Part shown: positions 33,156 to 44,552 of the stretch, piece by piece
How the letters are laid out: every line of letters starts with the position of its first letter
How positions within the stretch are numbered: position 1 is the stretch's first letter
Source of the DNA: Coptis chinensis
Taxonomy: Eukaryota > Streptophyta > Magnoliopsida > Ranunculales > Ranunculaceae
DNA: 64,000 nt
Reading direction: 5' to 3'
NCBI GenBank assembly: GCA_015680905.1
Contig: CM027378.1
Location: forward strand, 89,929,501-89,993,500
Made by a program: the position numbers and the translations under genes
Notes under the pieces: model-generated
What the model saw: the letters and a program-made list of their open reading frames with translations, nothing else
What the model was told of the DNA's origin: nothing
The model's database searches: none

Positions 33156-34226
33156 AAAGTCATAAACACATAACCAGTAGTCGATCGTCGTCTATCTAGA
33201 TCACCTGCATAATCAGAATCCACAAACCCACTGACGTAACAAGTGCCTCCACCATAAGCTAATCCTACATCCAAGGTACCCTTCAAGTACCTTAGTACCC
33301 ATTTCACTGCCTCCCAATGTTGCTTCCCAGGATTTGCCATATACCTGCTTACAACACTAACTGCCTGTGAAATATCTGGGCGTGTGCACACCATAGCATA
33401 CATCAAACTGCCCACGGCACTTGCATAAGGAACATTAGTCATATGCTTTTGTTCCTCCACCGAACTAGGAGAGAACTTAGCTGAAAGCCTAAAATGCCCA
33501 GCTAAAGGTGTAGAAACCGACTTTGCATTCTCCATACCAAATCGCGGAAAATTACTTTTACGAAGGTATTTGTTCTGAGATACAACTATCTGTCGCTTCT
33601 TCCTATCTCTGTCAATCTCCATGCCCAGTATCTTCTTGGCTCCACCTAAGTCTTTCATCTCAAACTTAGAGCTAAGTTGAGATTTCAACTTGTCTATCTC
33701 CACCATGCTTTTGGAAGCAATAAGCATGTCATCCACATAAAGCAGGAGATAGATGAAGTCATTACCACGAAGCCTTCTAAAGTAGACACATCAGTCATAC
33801 TTACTTCGGGTGTACTCATGTTGCATCATGAATGTGTCAAAGCGCTTGTACCATTGCCTGGGCGATTGCTTTAACCCATACAGTGACCGATTCAATTTGC
33901 ATACATAATCTTCTTTCTCAGCAACGACAAACCCTTCAGGTTGTCTCATATAGATCTCTTCTTCCAAGTCCCCATGCAAGAAAGCAGTTTTCACATCAAG
34001 TTGCTCTAACTCCAAGTTGAAGTGAGCAACTAAACTCAATAACACACCGAATGGACGTATGTTTTGACCACCGGGAAAATACCTCATTGTAGTCGACTCC
34101 TTCCTTACGTGAAAAACCCTTTGCTACCACTCTTTGCCTTGTACCCGATCTTGTCCGGACTCGGGAAGGATCTCTTTCTTTTCGAACACCCATTTTATCG
34201 CCGATAGTCCTTTTGCCCTTTGGCAA
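33152..34226 (-). pseudogene. Element E reverse transcriptase
   Basis: Three overlapping frames carry RT in order: a fingers fragment with [19 protein letters not shown], then [24 protein letters not shown] and [19 protein letters not shown] (33791-34087), then MDDMLIASKSMVEIDKLK and the thumb FEMKDLGGAKKILGMEIDRD (33152-33736). The active-site YVDDM lies at a frame break near 33730-33745, and another break is near 34075. The connection region continues intact through DISQAVSVVSRYMANPGKQHW to the RNase H start. Confidence 0.9.
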
Positions 34227-34873
34227 TAAAACTAGGTCCCATGTGTGATTTTTATCAAAGATTCCATCTCGCTTGCATAGCTACCAACTAATCTCGTAAT
34301 GAGCATCTCTAACGGCTTCCTTGAAGCTATCCGCTCATCATCTTCGATATTCGGTGCATATGCCACCAAATCCACCGACCATAGTGTTTCACGGCTTCTC
34401 GTGCCCATACTTGTGCACTTCTTTAACTTGTCTCGTGGTCAGTGGTCACCACTATAAGTTGTGGATGCTTTTGCTCTTCTTCCTGTTCTTCGTGTGGTTC
34501 CATGATTTGGTACCTCATCATGATCTAATCGATCATCTCACAGATCGACAACTCAAGCTCGGAAGCTTGAACTTCTATAGACTCACCATTACGCCCGCTG
34601 CCTAAACTTCAAAGATAACACGGAAATCTCATCAAAGGTAACATCTCTCGCTAAACGGGGAACTTGTGGTCTTCTAGACACCACAATCTATATCCCTTTA
34701 CCCCATTTGTGAAGCCTAAGAATATGGCCTTCTTAGCTCTAGGATCTAGCTTGTTGTCCCTCACATGGTAGTAGGTCGTCGATCCAAACACTTTCGCAAA
34801 ATACTATCCGGTTGGGTTGCGACCACACCTCATAAGGTGTCCCGCAATCTATAGCTGGTAATGCGGTGACCTA

Positions 34874-35400
34874 TCAGACATGGTAACACGCCATGGACCT
34901 TTGATCCGCCCAATACTCTTTGCCTAGATTGGCATTAGACAATAAACATCTTGCTCTTTCAAGCAAAGTTCTATTCATCCTCTCTGCCATTCCATTTGGC
35001 GTGGCGTCCCCCGATCGGTATCGATTAATGCGGGCAATTCCCGTTGGCGCAAGAGAACTCTTGGAAAGGTCCATAGGTATACTCAGTACCATTGTCAGAC
35101 CGTAATGTCTTTACCTTCCTATTTGTGCGATTCTCAACCCTTGCCTTCCACTTCTTAAATGTCTCAAACACTTCATCTTTCGATTTCATCATATACACCC
35201 ACACATAGCGAGTATGATCATCAATGAATGAGACATAATAGCGGTTACCTCCCTTGGAAGCCACCCTGGAGGGTCCCCAAACATCCGTATGCACATAGTC
35301 AAGGATGCTGTTGTCGTGGTGCTTGCTTGATTTGAACTTGACTCTGATTTGCTTCCCATAGGCCGCAATGCTCACGGAACCCCATACTTGGCTTCTTCAA
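34874..35400 (-). pseudogene. Element E integrase core
   Basis: 35025-35375 reads HTDVWGPSRVASKGGNRYYV, SFIDDHTRYVWVYMMKSKDE (first aspartate) and LRSDNGTEYTYGPFQEF (second aspartate). After a short scrambled patch, 34874-35092 reads PNGMAERMNRTLLERARCLL, with the catalytic glutamate. The N-terminal zinc segment lies around 35330-35520 out of frame. Beyond 34870 the C-terminal block (CIFLGFTNGVKGYRLW-type) is only traceable in pieces to about 34650. Confidence 0.85.
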
Positions 35401-35520
35401 GTTCTTCAAGAACCATCGCTTGCACAACTCAGACAAACCCTTTTCACTCATATGCCCTAAACGCATATGCCATATCTTAGTGCACTCAGAATCATTACTA
35501 CATGCACCCCGCTACATCGC

Positions 35521-36294
35521 CTATCCCGTACTACCTATCAGAGTATACAAGGTTCCATATTTTTGACCCTTCATAACAACTAAAGAGCCATTAACAATAT
35601 TTAGGACTCCACCTTCGTCCACAAACTTGTGGCCTTTGGAGTCCAAGGTACCAAGAGAAATAAAACTTTTCTTTAGCTCAGGAACATATCTCACATCGAT
35701 TAAAATCCTCACTACACCATCATACATCTTGACCCGTATAGTTCCAATTCCTACCGTCTTACAAGCAACGTCATTACCCATTAAAACGGAACCACCATCA
35801 ATGCTCTCATAAGAAGTAAACCACTTTCTATTCGGGCACATATGATAGAAACATCCGGAATCAAGAATCCACCTTTCGGTCATATAGTCTTGTGTGGACA
35901 CACAAAGACTGAACTCATCCTCTTCAGAGCCTGAAGCATAATTTGCCTCAATTTTTGCCTTACCTTTCTTCTGACCATCTCTCTTGTTCTCTTTCTTCGG
36001 GTGAGGACAATTACTTGCATAATGTCCCTTTTCATTGCAATTGTAGTACTGTACATGTTTTAAAGGCTTCTTTGACTTGGACCTAGAATTCTCATTACTT
36101 GAATAATTCTGTTCATACGAATTTCCTCTTGCCACTAGCCCCTGACCTGCATCAATGCTATTCTCTACACGTGTCTTCTTCATCAACTCATAAGAAAGAA
36201 GTGCACTCTGAACTTCGTCAAGATCGACGACTTCTCTGTTCATGAATGTAGTCATTAGATGCTCATAGCTTTTGGCAAGGAGAATATTAAACAT
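35521..36294 (-). pseudogene. Element E gag C-terminus and protease
   Basis: A 257-codon frame contains the end of the gag helices ([18 protein letters not shown]), a knuckle [14 protein letters not shown], in which the first cysteine is replaced by tyrosine, and the protease [20 protein letters not shown]. The protease aspartate is present, but the usual DSGAT(C/S)H is changed to DSGCFYH. It ends in [18 protein letters not shown], a standard Copia protease C-terminus, then the pre-integrase lead. Confidence 0.9.
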
Positions 36295-36748
36295 GCCGAT
36301 TGATCCTCATCATCCATCTTCATACCAACATTCAAATAATCCGCTAGGCGCCGACGGAACTCACTAACGTGCTTTCTTGCATCGTTGAACCATCGACCAT
36401 CATCATGTAACCGATAAAGACGCTTCTTAAGGTACATCTTGTTCGTTATGCTCTTGGTCATATACATAGACTCTAGTTTGAGACAAATACCGCAGCGGTA
36501 TTTTCTCCCATCACACTATACATGGCCTCATTAGCAAGACATAACCGGATTGATGAACAAGCCTGAAGATCGAACTCTTCCCAATCATCATTACTCATAC
36601 TCGCCGCCTTATATTTAATCCCCTTTAAAGCCTTGTGCAAACCTTGTTGGATGAGGATGTCCTTTACTTGGACTTGCCAAATCCCAAAGTTATTCTTCCC
36701 ATTAAACTTCTCTACTTCAAACCTTGCGTTTGACATCTTGGGAGCCAT
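36255..36748 (-). pseudogene. Element E gag N-terminal part
   Basis: From the ATG at 36748 the frame reads KMSNARFEVEKFNGKNNFGI..., a typical TNT1-94-like gag start, up to about 36473. A shift leads to a second frame with KMYLKKRLYRLHDDG and [24 protein letters not shown]. The GAG would form the particle shell. At least two indels separate the three gag frames. Confidence 0.88.
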
Positions 36749-36860
36749 CTTTCAAGTTACACACAATAACCCAAAAAAAATTTTACCTCGGAATTTAATC
36801 GAACACCTTGTCTACACAAATTTCGAGCACTAAACTCAAAATTCTAGGTTGTATACCTAC

Positions 36861-36872
36861 GCTCTGATACCA
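36861..36872 (-). other. Primer-binding site of element E
   Basis: The minus strand reads TGGTATCAGAGC exactly, one base inside the 5' LTR end: the canonical tRNA-iMet primer site. Confidence 0.96.
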
Positions 36873-36873
36873 T

Positions 36874-37425
36874 TGTTGTGAATATATGACTACGGAAACA
36901 ACGTTACCCATAACAAACGGATCAATCCAACACAAGGATCGATCCTTCTCAATAGACAAGACTTCAACACCCTCCAAGCAATATCCCAACACTTCTTAAT
37001 ATCAAATAACAAGCATATAAAGTAAAACAATTAATGTAAAAGAAGAACAAACCACAAGACGAGATATATCGTGGTTCGGCAATTTGCCTATGTCCACACT
37101 GCGAGTTCCAAGCTTTACTAGATGTCCGGAGTAACAGATTACAAGTCTCTCAATTCACTCACAAAGAATGAATACTCAACTCACAAAGAATTGCTCTCTT
37201 ATAATCTCTCTCTTTCTTGGTTTTGGAAAAGTTGGGTTTCTACAGAAAAAACCTATTTTTATACTATTTCAGAAAAGCTTCCGAAATAGTGAATTTCGGG
37301 CTGAAATTGGTTGGAGCTGGTCACGCATCATCGTGGCGGAGTCTTAAAACACTAGAGAGGGTCGGCTTCATCGGAGGGCGAAAGCGCTCTAGACAGACAT
37401 GAAAGAAAACGCCTTTTTCTCTACA
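36874..37425 (-). repeat. 5' LTR of element E
   Basis: 552 bp. It shares CGTGGTTCGGC and a following TCCAC phrase with the LTRs of element D, a motif common to this group of plant Copia LTRs. Confidence 0.93.
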
Positions 37426-37726
37426 CATTACGCAAATGTTTGAAGGCACTACAAATAATGAAAAAGAGAAGACAGACAAATGCAAGCTCAAGGAAACTTA
37501 CATAAACCGTGTGTACAGTGTGCCCACTTATTTCCAGGCAAAAAGTTACAGCTCATTTAGAAAATAATGAACTACGAAGATAGACATTCAAGTTCTTTCG
37601 ATGAACATATATGAAACTTTTGAAAATGATGATTACAAACTGGATGTCCTCTTCCTTCCCTTAAAAGTGGAGAGGGCACTTCATAAGTTCACATTACCAA
37701 ACATTTCAAATAAATAAACAATACCA
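37426..37726. other. Spacer between elements E and F
   Basis: 300 bases of ordinary AT-rich sequence; nothing coding or repeated was recognised. Confidence 0.6.
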
Positions 37727-38028
37727 TGTTAGAATTAAACCAAGAGAGAACACCACACTAATTTAACATGTATTGAATCATTGAGAGAAATAGAGAGAAT
37801 TCTTAAGGTAAGTCTGAATGGGAGGAGGTTACCTTTATATACAACTAGATAACCTCCTTTCCAAGATAAAAGATTACCAGGATAAACACCAAGATAACCT
37901 CCTTTCCAAGATAAATGATTACCAGGATAAACACCAAGACAAAGGATTACCAGGATAAATATATATAACGAGACATCCCATATGGGCTCAATGGTGGGCA
38001 TCCATATAGGCCCACGGATTTCATAACA
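37727..38028 (-). repeat. 3' LTR of element F
   Basis: It contains an internal duplication: the phrase AACCTCCTTTCCAAGATAAA with GATTACCAGGATAAACACC occurs twice more than in the 5' LTR, explaining much of the 31-bp length difference. Confidence 0.93.
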
Positions 38029-38127
38029 CTCTCCCTTGGATGTCCACCATTCTTGTGGAAATTTTGGTGGATGCATCTTTTGTAACATTCTTCTGGATGC
38101 TCTATAACTATCCAATGACAATTGCCT

Positions 38128-38293
38128 CATTAAAACCTTGCTAAGAAAAACCTAGTAGGAAAAACCAAAGCGAAAGAAAAAGAGTACAACATTATTCAGA
38201 ATCATTGTGACTTACTTTATACTGCCTCATTAAAACTTTTACTAGGAAAACCCAGTGGGATAAAACCTAGATAAGGAAAAAGAGTGCAGTGCA
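38128..38293 (-). repeat. Imperfect repeat in element F 3' region
   Basis: TGCCTCATTAAAACC(T)T...AGGAAAAACC...AAAAAGAGT is present twice, about 95 bases apart. The phrase is familiar from the 3' ends of plant Copia elements. Confidence 0.7.
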
Positions 38294-38459
38294 TATGTCC
38301 TGGGATGCATTCTTCATAATGCTCCCCATATTCTATTACCCCTGATAAAAACAAGTCTTTACATGGCTTGGTGGTGAAATCTTCGCGATTTAAGGAAGCT
38401 ATTGCTTAATCTTGCTTTGTCGATTGCCAAGACATAGCTGCATATTTATTAATAAAAAT

Positions 38460-39560
38460 TTAACCTGTTTGAAAGTGATCCTTCTGAGGGTCAGATGGAT
38501 AACCAAAGACTGCATGACAAACTAGATCATAGTCATTAGTGGAACCATAAGAATAAAATAGTTTCATACCAGTTATTCCATAAAAATATCTCAATATGTG
38601 TTTGACATCATTCCGGTGTCCAAGTGTATGTGCACAATTATATCTTTATAAGAAACTAATAGAAAATGCAATGTCTAATCTTTTGCACGTATTGTGCTAG
38701 ATATATAAATGCTTCAATATCACTCAAGTAGGGTATTTTCAAGACCAAGAACTTCCTCATGTTCTTCCTTTAGTTGAAATAGTTCCTTATCCAAATCCAA
38801 CTTTTGCACAACCATGTGCTTTGTCAATTTCATTTCAAAAAATTTATAGTCAGCAGTGTTCTCTAATTCCTTAGGAGTCTCAATCAAGTTTATACCAACC
38901 AAACTTGTTGCTGCTATATTAAATCTAACCTCAGATTTTACTATAGGTCCACACCACATTTTTCAAAGAGTTTAATTATGCTTGAATAGCAAATTCCAGA
39001 TTGGCCAATCTTTCCTTTGTCGACAAAACACATGGTTCATTTATTTTCCATTATTGTCCTTTAATGTTCCAATAGCTATACCATAGCTAAATATATCATC
39101 TATGACAAGTGCTTTCCTATCCCATAATTCACCTGAACATGCATAGAATATTGAGATCGATCTCTTCATTTTCAGGTACCTGTGCCTTTCCATGGGCAAC
39201 CATAGGCATTTCAGTGAATTTTGGATATTTGCACATTTTCATTATTTGCTTATGGAGCTCTAGCCATTACCTGGCTATTATTTGGACAAGATGGTTCCTC
39301 AGTTCTCCTCTCCTAGGAGCACGCTCTTTGGATCCTATAGGTCTACCACACTTTTAGCGTATAGTAGATTTATTTGCCGCCATGTTTGGACCCCGTCCAA
39401 ATGGAACATCAATTCTGGCTGGCACATTCATGGTTACTTTTACCATATCATTAAATGTTTAGGCATTTTCTCTGCAACTACTTGCAAGTGTATCATTCTC
39501 CTTATCTCATATAGTCACATTCATTGTTTGGATCCTTAATGAGACAGAGGACGTGATCCA
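38460..39560 (-). pseudogene. Element F pol remnants
   Basis: Read on the minus strand, about 38470-38640 encodes a damaged RT-RNase H connection (RNDVKHILRYFYG..., then a GYPSDPQK block). 38720-38959 carries GINLIETPKELENTADY followed by a scrambled thumb. 39280-39360 shows the linker KCGRPIGSKERAP found just before RT in many Copia polyproteins. The RT palm with the YVDD site and the whole integrase were not found, so most of pol is gone. Confidence 0.65.
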
Positions 39561-39970
39561 AGTTGATTCACGTCGTTCCTTAGAGCAACTATTGCTTTTC
39601 TCCCCCTAACGACGGGAATATTGCCTCATTAAATTGACAATTATGTAATACAGACTATCTAAGTGAGCTTCTTGCTCCAAACATTAGATATGATACACAA
39701 TGTCTTTCTCATTTATGGGTATAGTCTACCAGACATATTTCCATAATACTTTTCTCCATTTATATATCCATACATTTTAACATAAAGCAAAATAAATTTG
39801 TAAAGATTGATACTAGCACAAGTGTATGAAGAAAAATAAAACTTGAGATTCATAATAAGGAAATTCAAAATATTAACGACAATCAAGGCCTAGACTTTTC
39901 ATGAAGAGAACACAATATTAACTGTAAACGTTCCATGAATTGGTAATAAAAATATAATTAACTAAATAAA

Positions 39971-40450
39971 TCATTCCAAGGATGAAACTTGCCCATTGCT
40001 ATTTGGATCCTCATACTGAACCTCAAGGAAATCGGAACAATCCAAATGAGTACCATCATTAAAGTGGTCACTCTTCCAATTCTCTATCACATTTGTTTCT
40101 ATTTTCCTAGAGGTTTTATGCTTTTTAACCTCTTCTATAGGAGCTCGGCAGTATTTTGCCCAATGTCCATCATTACCACCGCATCTGTAGCAAATATCAC
40201 TGCTCTCCTTTTGTTTGTTATGAGGATTTGAGTCCCCTTTATGCAGTGGAGATGTCCACTTTTTCCAATTACCCTTTTGTTGGTCATTAGTATTCCAATG
40301 ATCCTTTTTTCTATTACCATTGCCATCTCCGTAAGGATGATAACCTCGACCACCTCTCCCAGTATTTCTGCCTCTTCCACGCCCTCTCCCATGTCTTTTA
40401 CCACGACTACCACTAGCTCGAAAGATGGCATTTGCTTCTGGAATTGCCAT
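39971..40450 (-). pseudogene. Element F gag nucleocapsid part
   Basis: A 159-codon frame starts in the end of the gag helices and has a long arginine/glycine-rich tract (HGRGRGRGRNTGRGGRGY, residues ~20-38), a lysine/asparagine-rich spacer and a knuckle CYRCGGNDGHWAKYC, one residue longer than the classic CCHC spacing, as is common in this group. It ends in an acidic tail. It would bind the element's RNA. The frame is separated from the capsid part by a break near 40500-40720. Confidence 0.85.
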
Positions 40451-40519
40451 TGACCCAGTTGGTCTGGAGTTGTGGTTCTTGATTAAAAGGTTACTATTTT
40501 GCTCCGCAACAAGGAGACA

Positions 40520-40960
40520 TGTTATAAGATCATAATATTTGGAGAATTGTCTTTCTCAATACTACTGATGCAGGAGCACATTCGAGGCATGAAAGGTAGA
40601 AAGAGTTTTCTCTAACATCTGCTCATCAGTTACATTTTCATCACACAATTTCAACCGAGAAACTATATTAAACAAAGTAGAGTTGTATTCAGAAACTGTC
40701 TTATAGTCTTGGAACCTCATGTTGAGTCATTCACTTTGAGCAGTTGGTAGTATGACCATCTTCTGGTGATCATACCTATCCTTTAGGGATTTCCAAAGAT
40801 CTACTGGGTCTTCCTCTGTTAGGTACTCATTCTTTAAGTCGTTATGAATATGATAACGTAGGAATATGAGAGCTGTGGTCTTTTCCTCTAGGCTCATTTT
40901 GTTTCCTTCTTTAATAGAATCACCAAGTTTTTTAGATTGTAAATAGATCTTGGCATCCAA
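40520..40960 (-). pseudogene. Element F gag capsid part
   Basis: The 77-codon frame 40727-40960 includes NKMSLEEKTTALIFLRYHIH and PVDLWKSLKDRYDHQKMVILP, a capsid block characteristic of a widespread plant Copia gag. Text continuing to about 40520 (FQDYKTVSEYNSTLFN- and LLQQQY-type pieces) is in other frames. Confidence 0.8.
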
Positions 40961-42206
40961 CTGTCATGATAAATAATTGTAAGCCTGAAAATTGAAGTTT
41001 AGTAAGGTTTGAAAATCAAGTTTAGTAAGGTTTGACATCTTTCAAGTAAAAAAAAAAATTAAACAAAAATGCAAAAAAAAAAAAAAATTGATGGCATCAA
41101 ATATTCACGTTCATGATTTTAGAACTTCAAGTCCTTATTTATGTTAGAACTTTAAGTTCTTGAAAACAAAATACCTATAAAAACGAATTGGACATACATA
41201 AATTACCACTATAATGGGCCAAAACCAAACCAGTCTTTATGGGTTGGACCTGACCAAGTCGATATAGTCAATCACACCTCGTCCTTAAGTGTCAAAATGG
41301 ATCGGTCCAAACTGGTTAGACCCAAGTCAGTTTATAAGAAGTTAGGTCTGAAACAAACAAATGCTAAAAGCCCAGAACAATAACATTAAGTTTTGAAGCC
41401 CAGGTAAAACATAGACTTAAAGCCCAAGGAGATCTTTAATGAGTGATAATGTCCTGACATCATCGTCTTCTACCTCTCATCTTAGGGCACGAAACAAAAC
41501 TATCAAAGGGTTAGATCAATTACAAAAACAGTCCAATCTTTGGTTTCATCGTAAAATTAAACAAACCAACCCATCCAATATAAATGGTCAAGCCTAGTTC
41601 ATCAAATTCGACGGCTTATACAAGTACATATGACGGCATCAAACACCACCAATTCCAGTGGTCGAAACAGTACCGGTTCTGGCACCAAAACGCAATACAT
41701 ACCTCTTAGAATCCGATAAAATGATTTCGCCATAGCCAAACAATCATAAAACAGTAATCTTTCTTACGGCATATCAACTTGTTTTCTTAAGCGATATAAC
41801 TAAAAATAATAAAAAATAACCACAACAGTTTTATCATTGGCTTTATGTTACACCTGTTCTATATTCAACAAACAAGCTTTTTCTTGAACTTCAATAATTG
41901 GATCAAAAGGTTCGTTAAATATCACTTGGACCAGTAACCAGCGTATCAGCATGCGTGAGTTTCTGTATTGAGCTTTTTATTTCGCGGTGTGCAGTGTACA
42001 CTACTAATTCTATGATTACTCATTCAAAATTAAAAGAGAAATTGCAGTACACTAATATCTCTTAATAACATGCATATGTTATTCTACTATAAAGTTAAAT
42101 TCGACAGTAACGAATTTAATATGGTATCAACAGTATCAAATACGATTTAATCACAAGTTAAACACATACGTTTAATCCAAAGCTAGAGACTATCGTACTG
42201 ATAATG
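40961..42206 (-). other. Element F leader between 5' LTR and gag
   Basis: A long non-coding leader with poly-A tracts at 41050-41090 and dispersed CCAAACCAG-type words. The base stretch next to the LTR on minus (ATTATCAGTACGATAG) only weakly resembles a tRNA-iMet primer site. Length and lack of coding are unusual for a small element. Confidence 0.55.
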
Positions 42207-42477
42207 TGTTAGAATTAAACCGACTTAGAGAGAACACCACACTAACTTAACATGTATTGAATCATTGAGAGAATGAGATAGAGAGAATTTTATTCATTGA
42301 GGTAAGTCTGAATGGGAGGAGGTTACCTTTATATACAACTAGGTAACCTCCTTTCCAAGATAAAAGATTACCAGGATAAACACCAAGATAAAGGATTACC
42401 ATGATATATACATATAAGGAGATGTCCCATATGGGCTCAATGGTGGGCATCCATATAGGGCCACGGATTTCATAACA
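42207..42477 (-). repeat. 5' LTR of element F
   Basis: 271 bp, TGTTAGAATT to TTTCATAACA. It carries a TTTATATACAAC word that may be the TATA region. Confidence 0.93.
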
Positions 42478-42482
42478 TACCA

Positions 42483-43800
42483 AACGATTTACACCAAGAA
42501 ATAAGGCTTGCTATAATTTATTAACTCTAAAGGCATTTTAATAGTATACATCAAAACTCAAAAGTACCCACAAGCAGGCGAAACGGCTTATGCAGAAAAT
42601 AATCCAACAAGATTACAAGAGGCCCACATTCCCTAACCCCAATGACTGAACGTCTAAACCATAACAAAGAAGCATCTATAGATTTATAGATAATAGACAT
42701 GCAAACTATTGGGATATTTGGCATTTAGAAAGCCAATGAACATTTATTGATTATACGTGTTAATGTTTAATTAAATACACGAATCTTATTATTATACATA
42801 TGGGTAAACTAATATCATATGATGAAACCATAAGTTCCATAGATAATAGAATTAGAACAATCAAGCATATGAAGAGTCATGTGTGAGATATTTGATTGTA
42901 TCTATATACCTAGAATGCTCACAGTTAGGGGTGAAGTCGGACGCTTCACTTATAAGACTGTAATATACAAAACTGTTATATGATAGGATGATGATATCTC
43001 AATCATTTGAGTATATATGACTCTAAGTTTGTATATTGGTGTAGTCACATGACTGACACTGAGGGGATCAAAGTGAGAACACACTATAAATTCACTGTTA
43101 AGGTTAGTGTGCAAATCTCACTCTACCAATTAATCCCTAGACTTGAGGAATTGTGAAAATTCATTGTGTCTCAAATTTATTACTTTAAGACGTTAAAAAG
43201 TAATGTCTATTCATAGACTAGACTTAACGTTTTGGGTAATGAATGTAGGACGTCTTGAATTATGAATTCTAATAAAGGATCCACCACTCTATAGAGTTAT
43301 GTATTAGGAAATTATGACATAACTAATTGAGCTCAAATCCAGCCGGTATAAGAAATAGTTTTTTAATGCTCAATTGATGTTAAATATCACATTGGGTCAA
43401 TTAAACATGGGTGTGACAGTGAAGAACAAATTCCCAATGGTCTAATTGTGAATACAAGTAAGGTGGATGGACTTAGATATAATTAATGGTAGGAAATGAC
43501 TTTCTTGAAAGTTCCAAGGGCCTTATTGTAAATATGGATTTGTTAATGGGCACTGTTTCAGCAAGATTCCCCAAAACACATCAGTTGAAGGTCGGAAGTA
43601 ATATTTTTTTGGAAATGGTGAAGGAGATGGTGGTTGGGAAAAGATAAGACTGGACTTCAGTTTTGAAGTTGCCTACGTACCCAAATGTATTGTTTGGGAT
43701 CAAGTCTCGATGCGTAGTTCTGGAAAAATGACGAAGGTTGGATTTTATAGGTAGGATTGGTGATAGTTACTTCCTCGTTCTCCAATATTCCAATCGTGGG
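42483..43800. other. Unassigned AT-rich stretch
   Basis: No coding sequence is supported. The style of 42720-43560 (short repeats, even composition) suggests an old non-coding retrotransposon segment, but no LTR ends or motifs could be named. Confidence 0.4.
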
Positions 43801-44193
43801 ATAAACTTGGAGAACTAGCGGGAGAACTGTCCAATCATGGGATAAAGTTGGAGAGCTGGCGGGACAACTGTCAGCTCGTGGGATGAAGTTAGAGAACTGG
43901 CGGGACAACTGTCAGCTCGTGGGATGAAGTTGGAGAACTGGCGGGACAGCTGTCAGCTTGTGGAATGAAGTTGGAGAACTGGCGGGAGATGAAGTTGGAG
44001 AACTGGCGGGAGAACTGTCGTGGGATGAAGTTGGAGAACTGGTGGGACAACTGTCAGCTCGTGGGATGAAGTTGGAGAACTGGCGGGATAACTATTAGCT
44101 CGTGGGATGAAGTTGGAGAACTGGCGGGAGAACTGTTGTGGGATGGAGTTGGAGAACTGGCGGGACAACTGTCAGCTCGTGGAATGAAGTTGG
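43801..44193. repeat. 41-bp minisatellite, ten units
   Basis: The basic unit begins ATGAAGTTGGAGAACTGGCG and ends GCTCGTGGG. Seven units are 41 bp; two are 36 bp (43989-44024, 44107-44142) with the same five-base loss, and one is 24 bp (43965-43988). An eleventh is partial. The flanking units at the left are the most diverged. Confidence 0.95.
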
Positions 44194-44552
44194 TGGAAGT
44201 TGTTTAACTCACAAAACATGTGCGTAATTGATATTGATTTTACGTGTAGGTATGTAGGCTTTGAGCATGAGCTTTTTTGTAGATAAGCTTTGAGCATGGG
44301 CTCTGAGCGTGGGCTTTTTTATAGATGGGCTATGAGCATGGGCTTGTATTGAATTGGACTTTTATTAGGCCACATTTGTGGGGCCGGAACATCGCCCTCT
44401 CTTTGTTACATGGGCAACGCCTGTGTGGCAAAGAAGTAATTATATATATATATAACAAAGGATTGATATAGATGACTCAGTTCGTTACAAATCGTTCATA
44501 ATAAAATGCTAGCTAGCAAAGGAAATATGTTTCTTGTTCTCAAAAGTATTTG
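44194..44552. other. Short GAGCATGGGCTT repeats
   Basis: After the minisatellite, TTGAGCATG(A/G)GCT occurs four times within 44258-44354, followed by ordinary sequence with a (TA)n tract near 44440-44452. No gene is seen. Confidence 0.6.

Larger units (their letters stand above)
32076..37425 (-). mobile_element. Element E: Ty1/Copia retrotransposon, TNT1-94-like
   Basis: LTRs 32076-32625 (3') and 36874-37425 (5') bracket gag, protease, integrase, RT and RNase H on the minus strand. The tRNA-iMet primer site is perfect and a purine tract (CCGAGGTGGAGAA on minus) abuts the 3' LTR. Gag opens with the TNT1-94-type phrase FNGKNNFGIWQVQVKD. The expected 5-bp target duplication is not seen (TTCTG against CATTA). 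Frames are broken at several points. Confidence 0.94.
37727..42477 (-). mobile_element. Element F: Copia-derived retrotransposon with short LTRs
   Basis: LTRs 37727-38028 (3', 302 bp) and 42207-42477 (5', 271 bp) share TGTTAGAATTAAACC and GGATTTCATAACA ends. The target duplication TACCA is perfect (37722-37726 and 42478-42482). On the minus strand, gag fragments lie at 39971-40960 and pol is reduced to scraps at 38460-39540. A purine tract (AAGGGAGAG on minus) abuts the 3' LTR. At 4.75 kb with an eroded pol it must depend on other elements. Confidence 0.92.

Noticed and set aside
39109-39539. Plus-strand frames in element F
   Set aside because: The minus strand of the same DNA reads as Copia pol linker; the plus frames are shadows.
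43657-44168. Minus-strand frames with repeated SNFIPRADS-type text
   Set aside because: They are by-products of the 41-bp minisatellite, whose unit length breaks the frame repeatedly.
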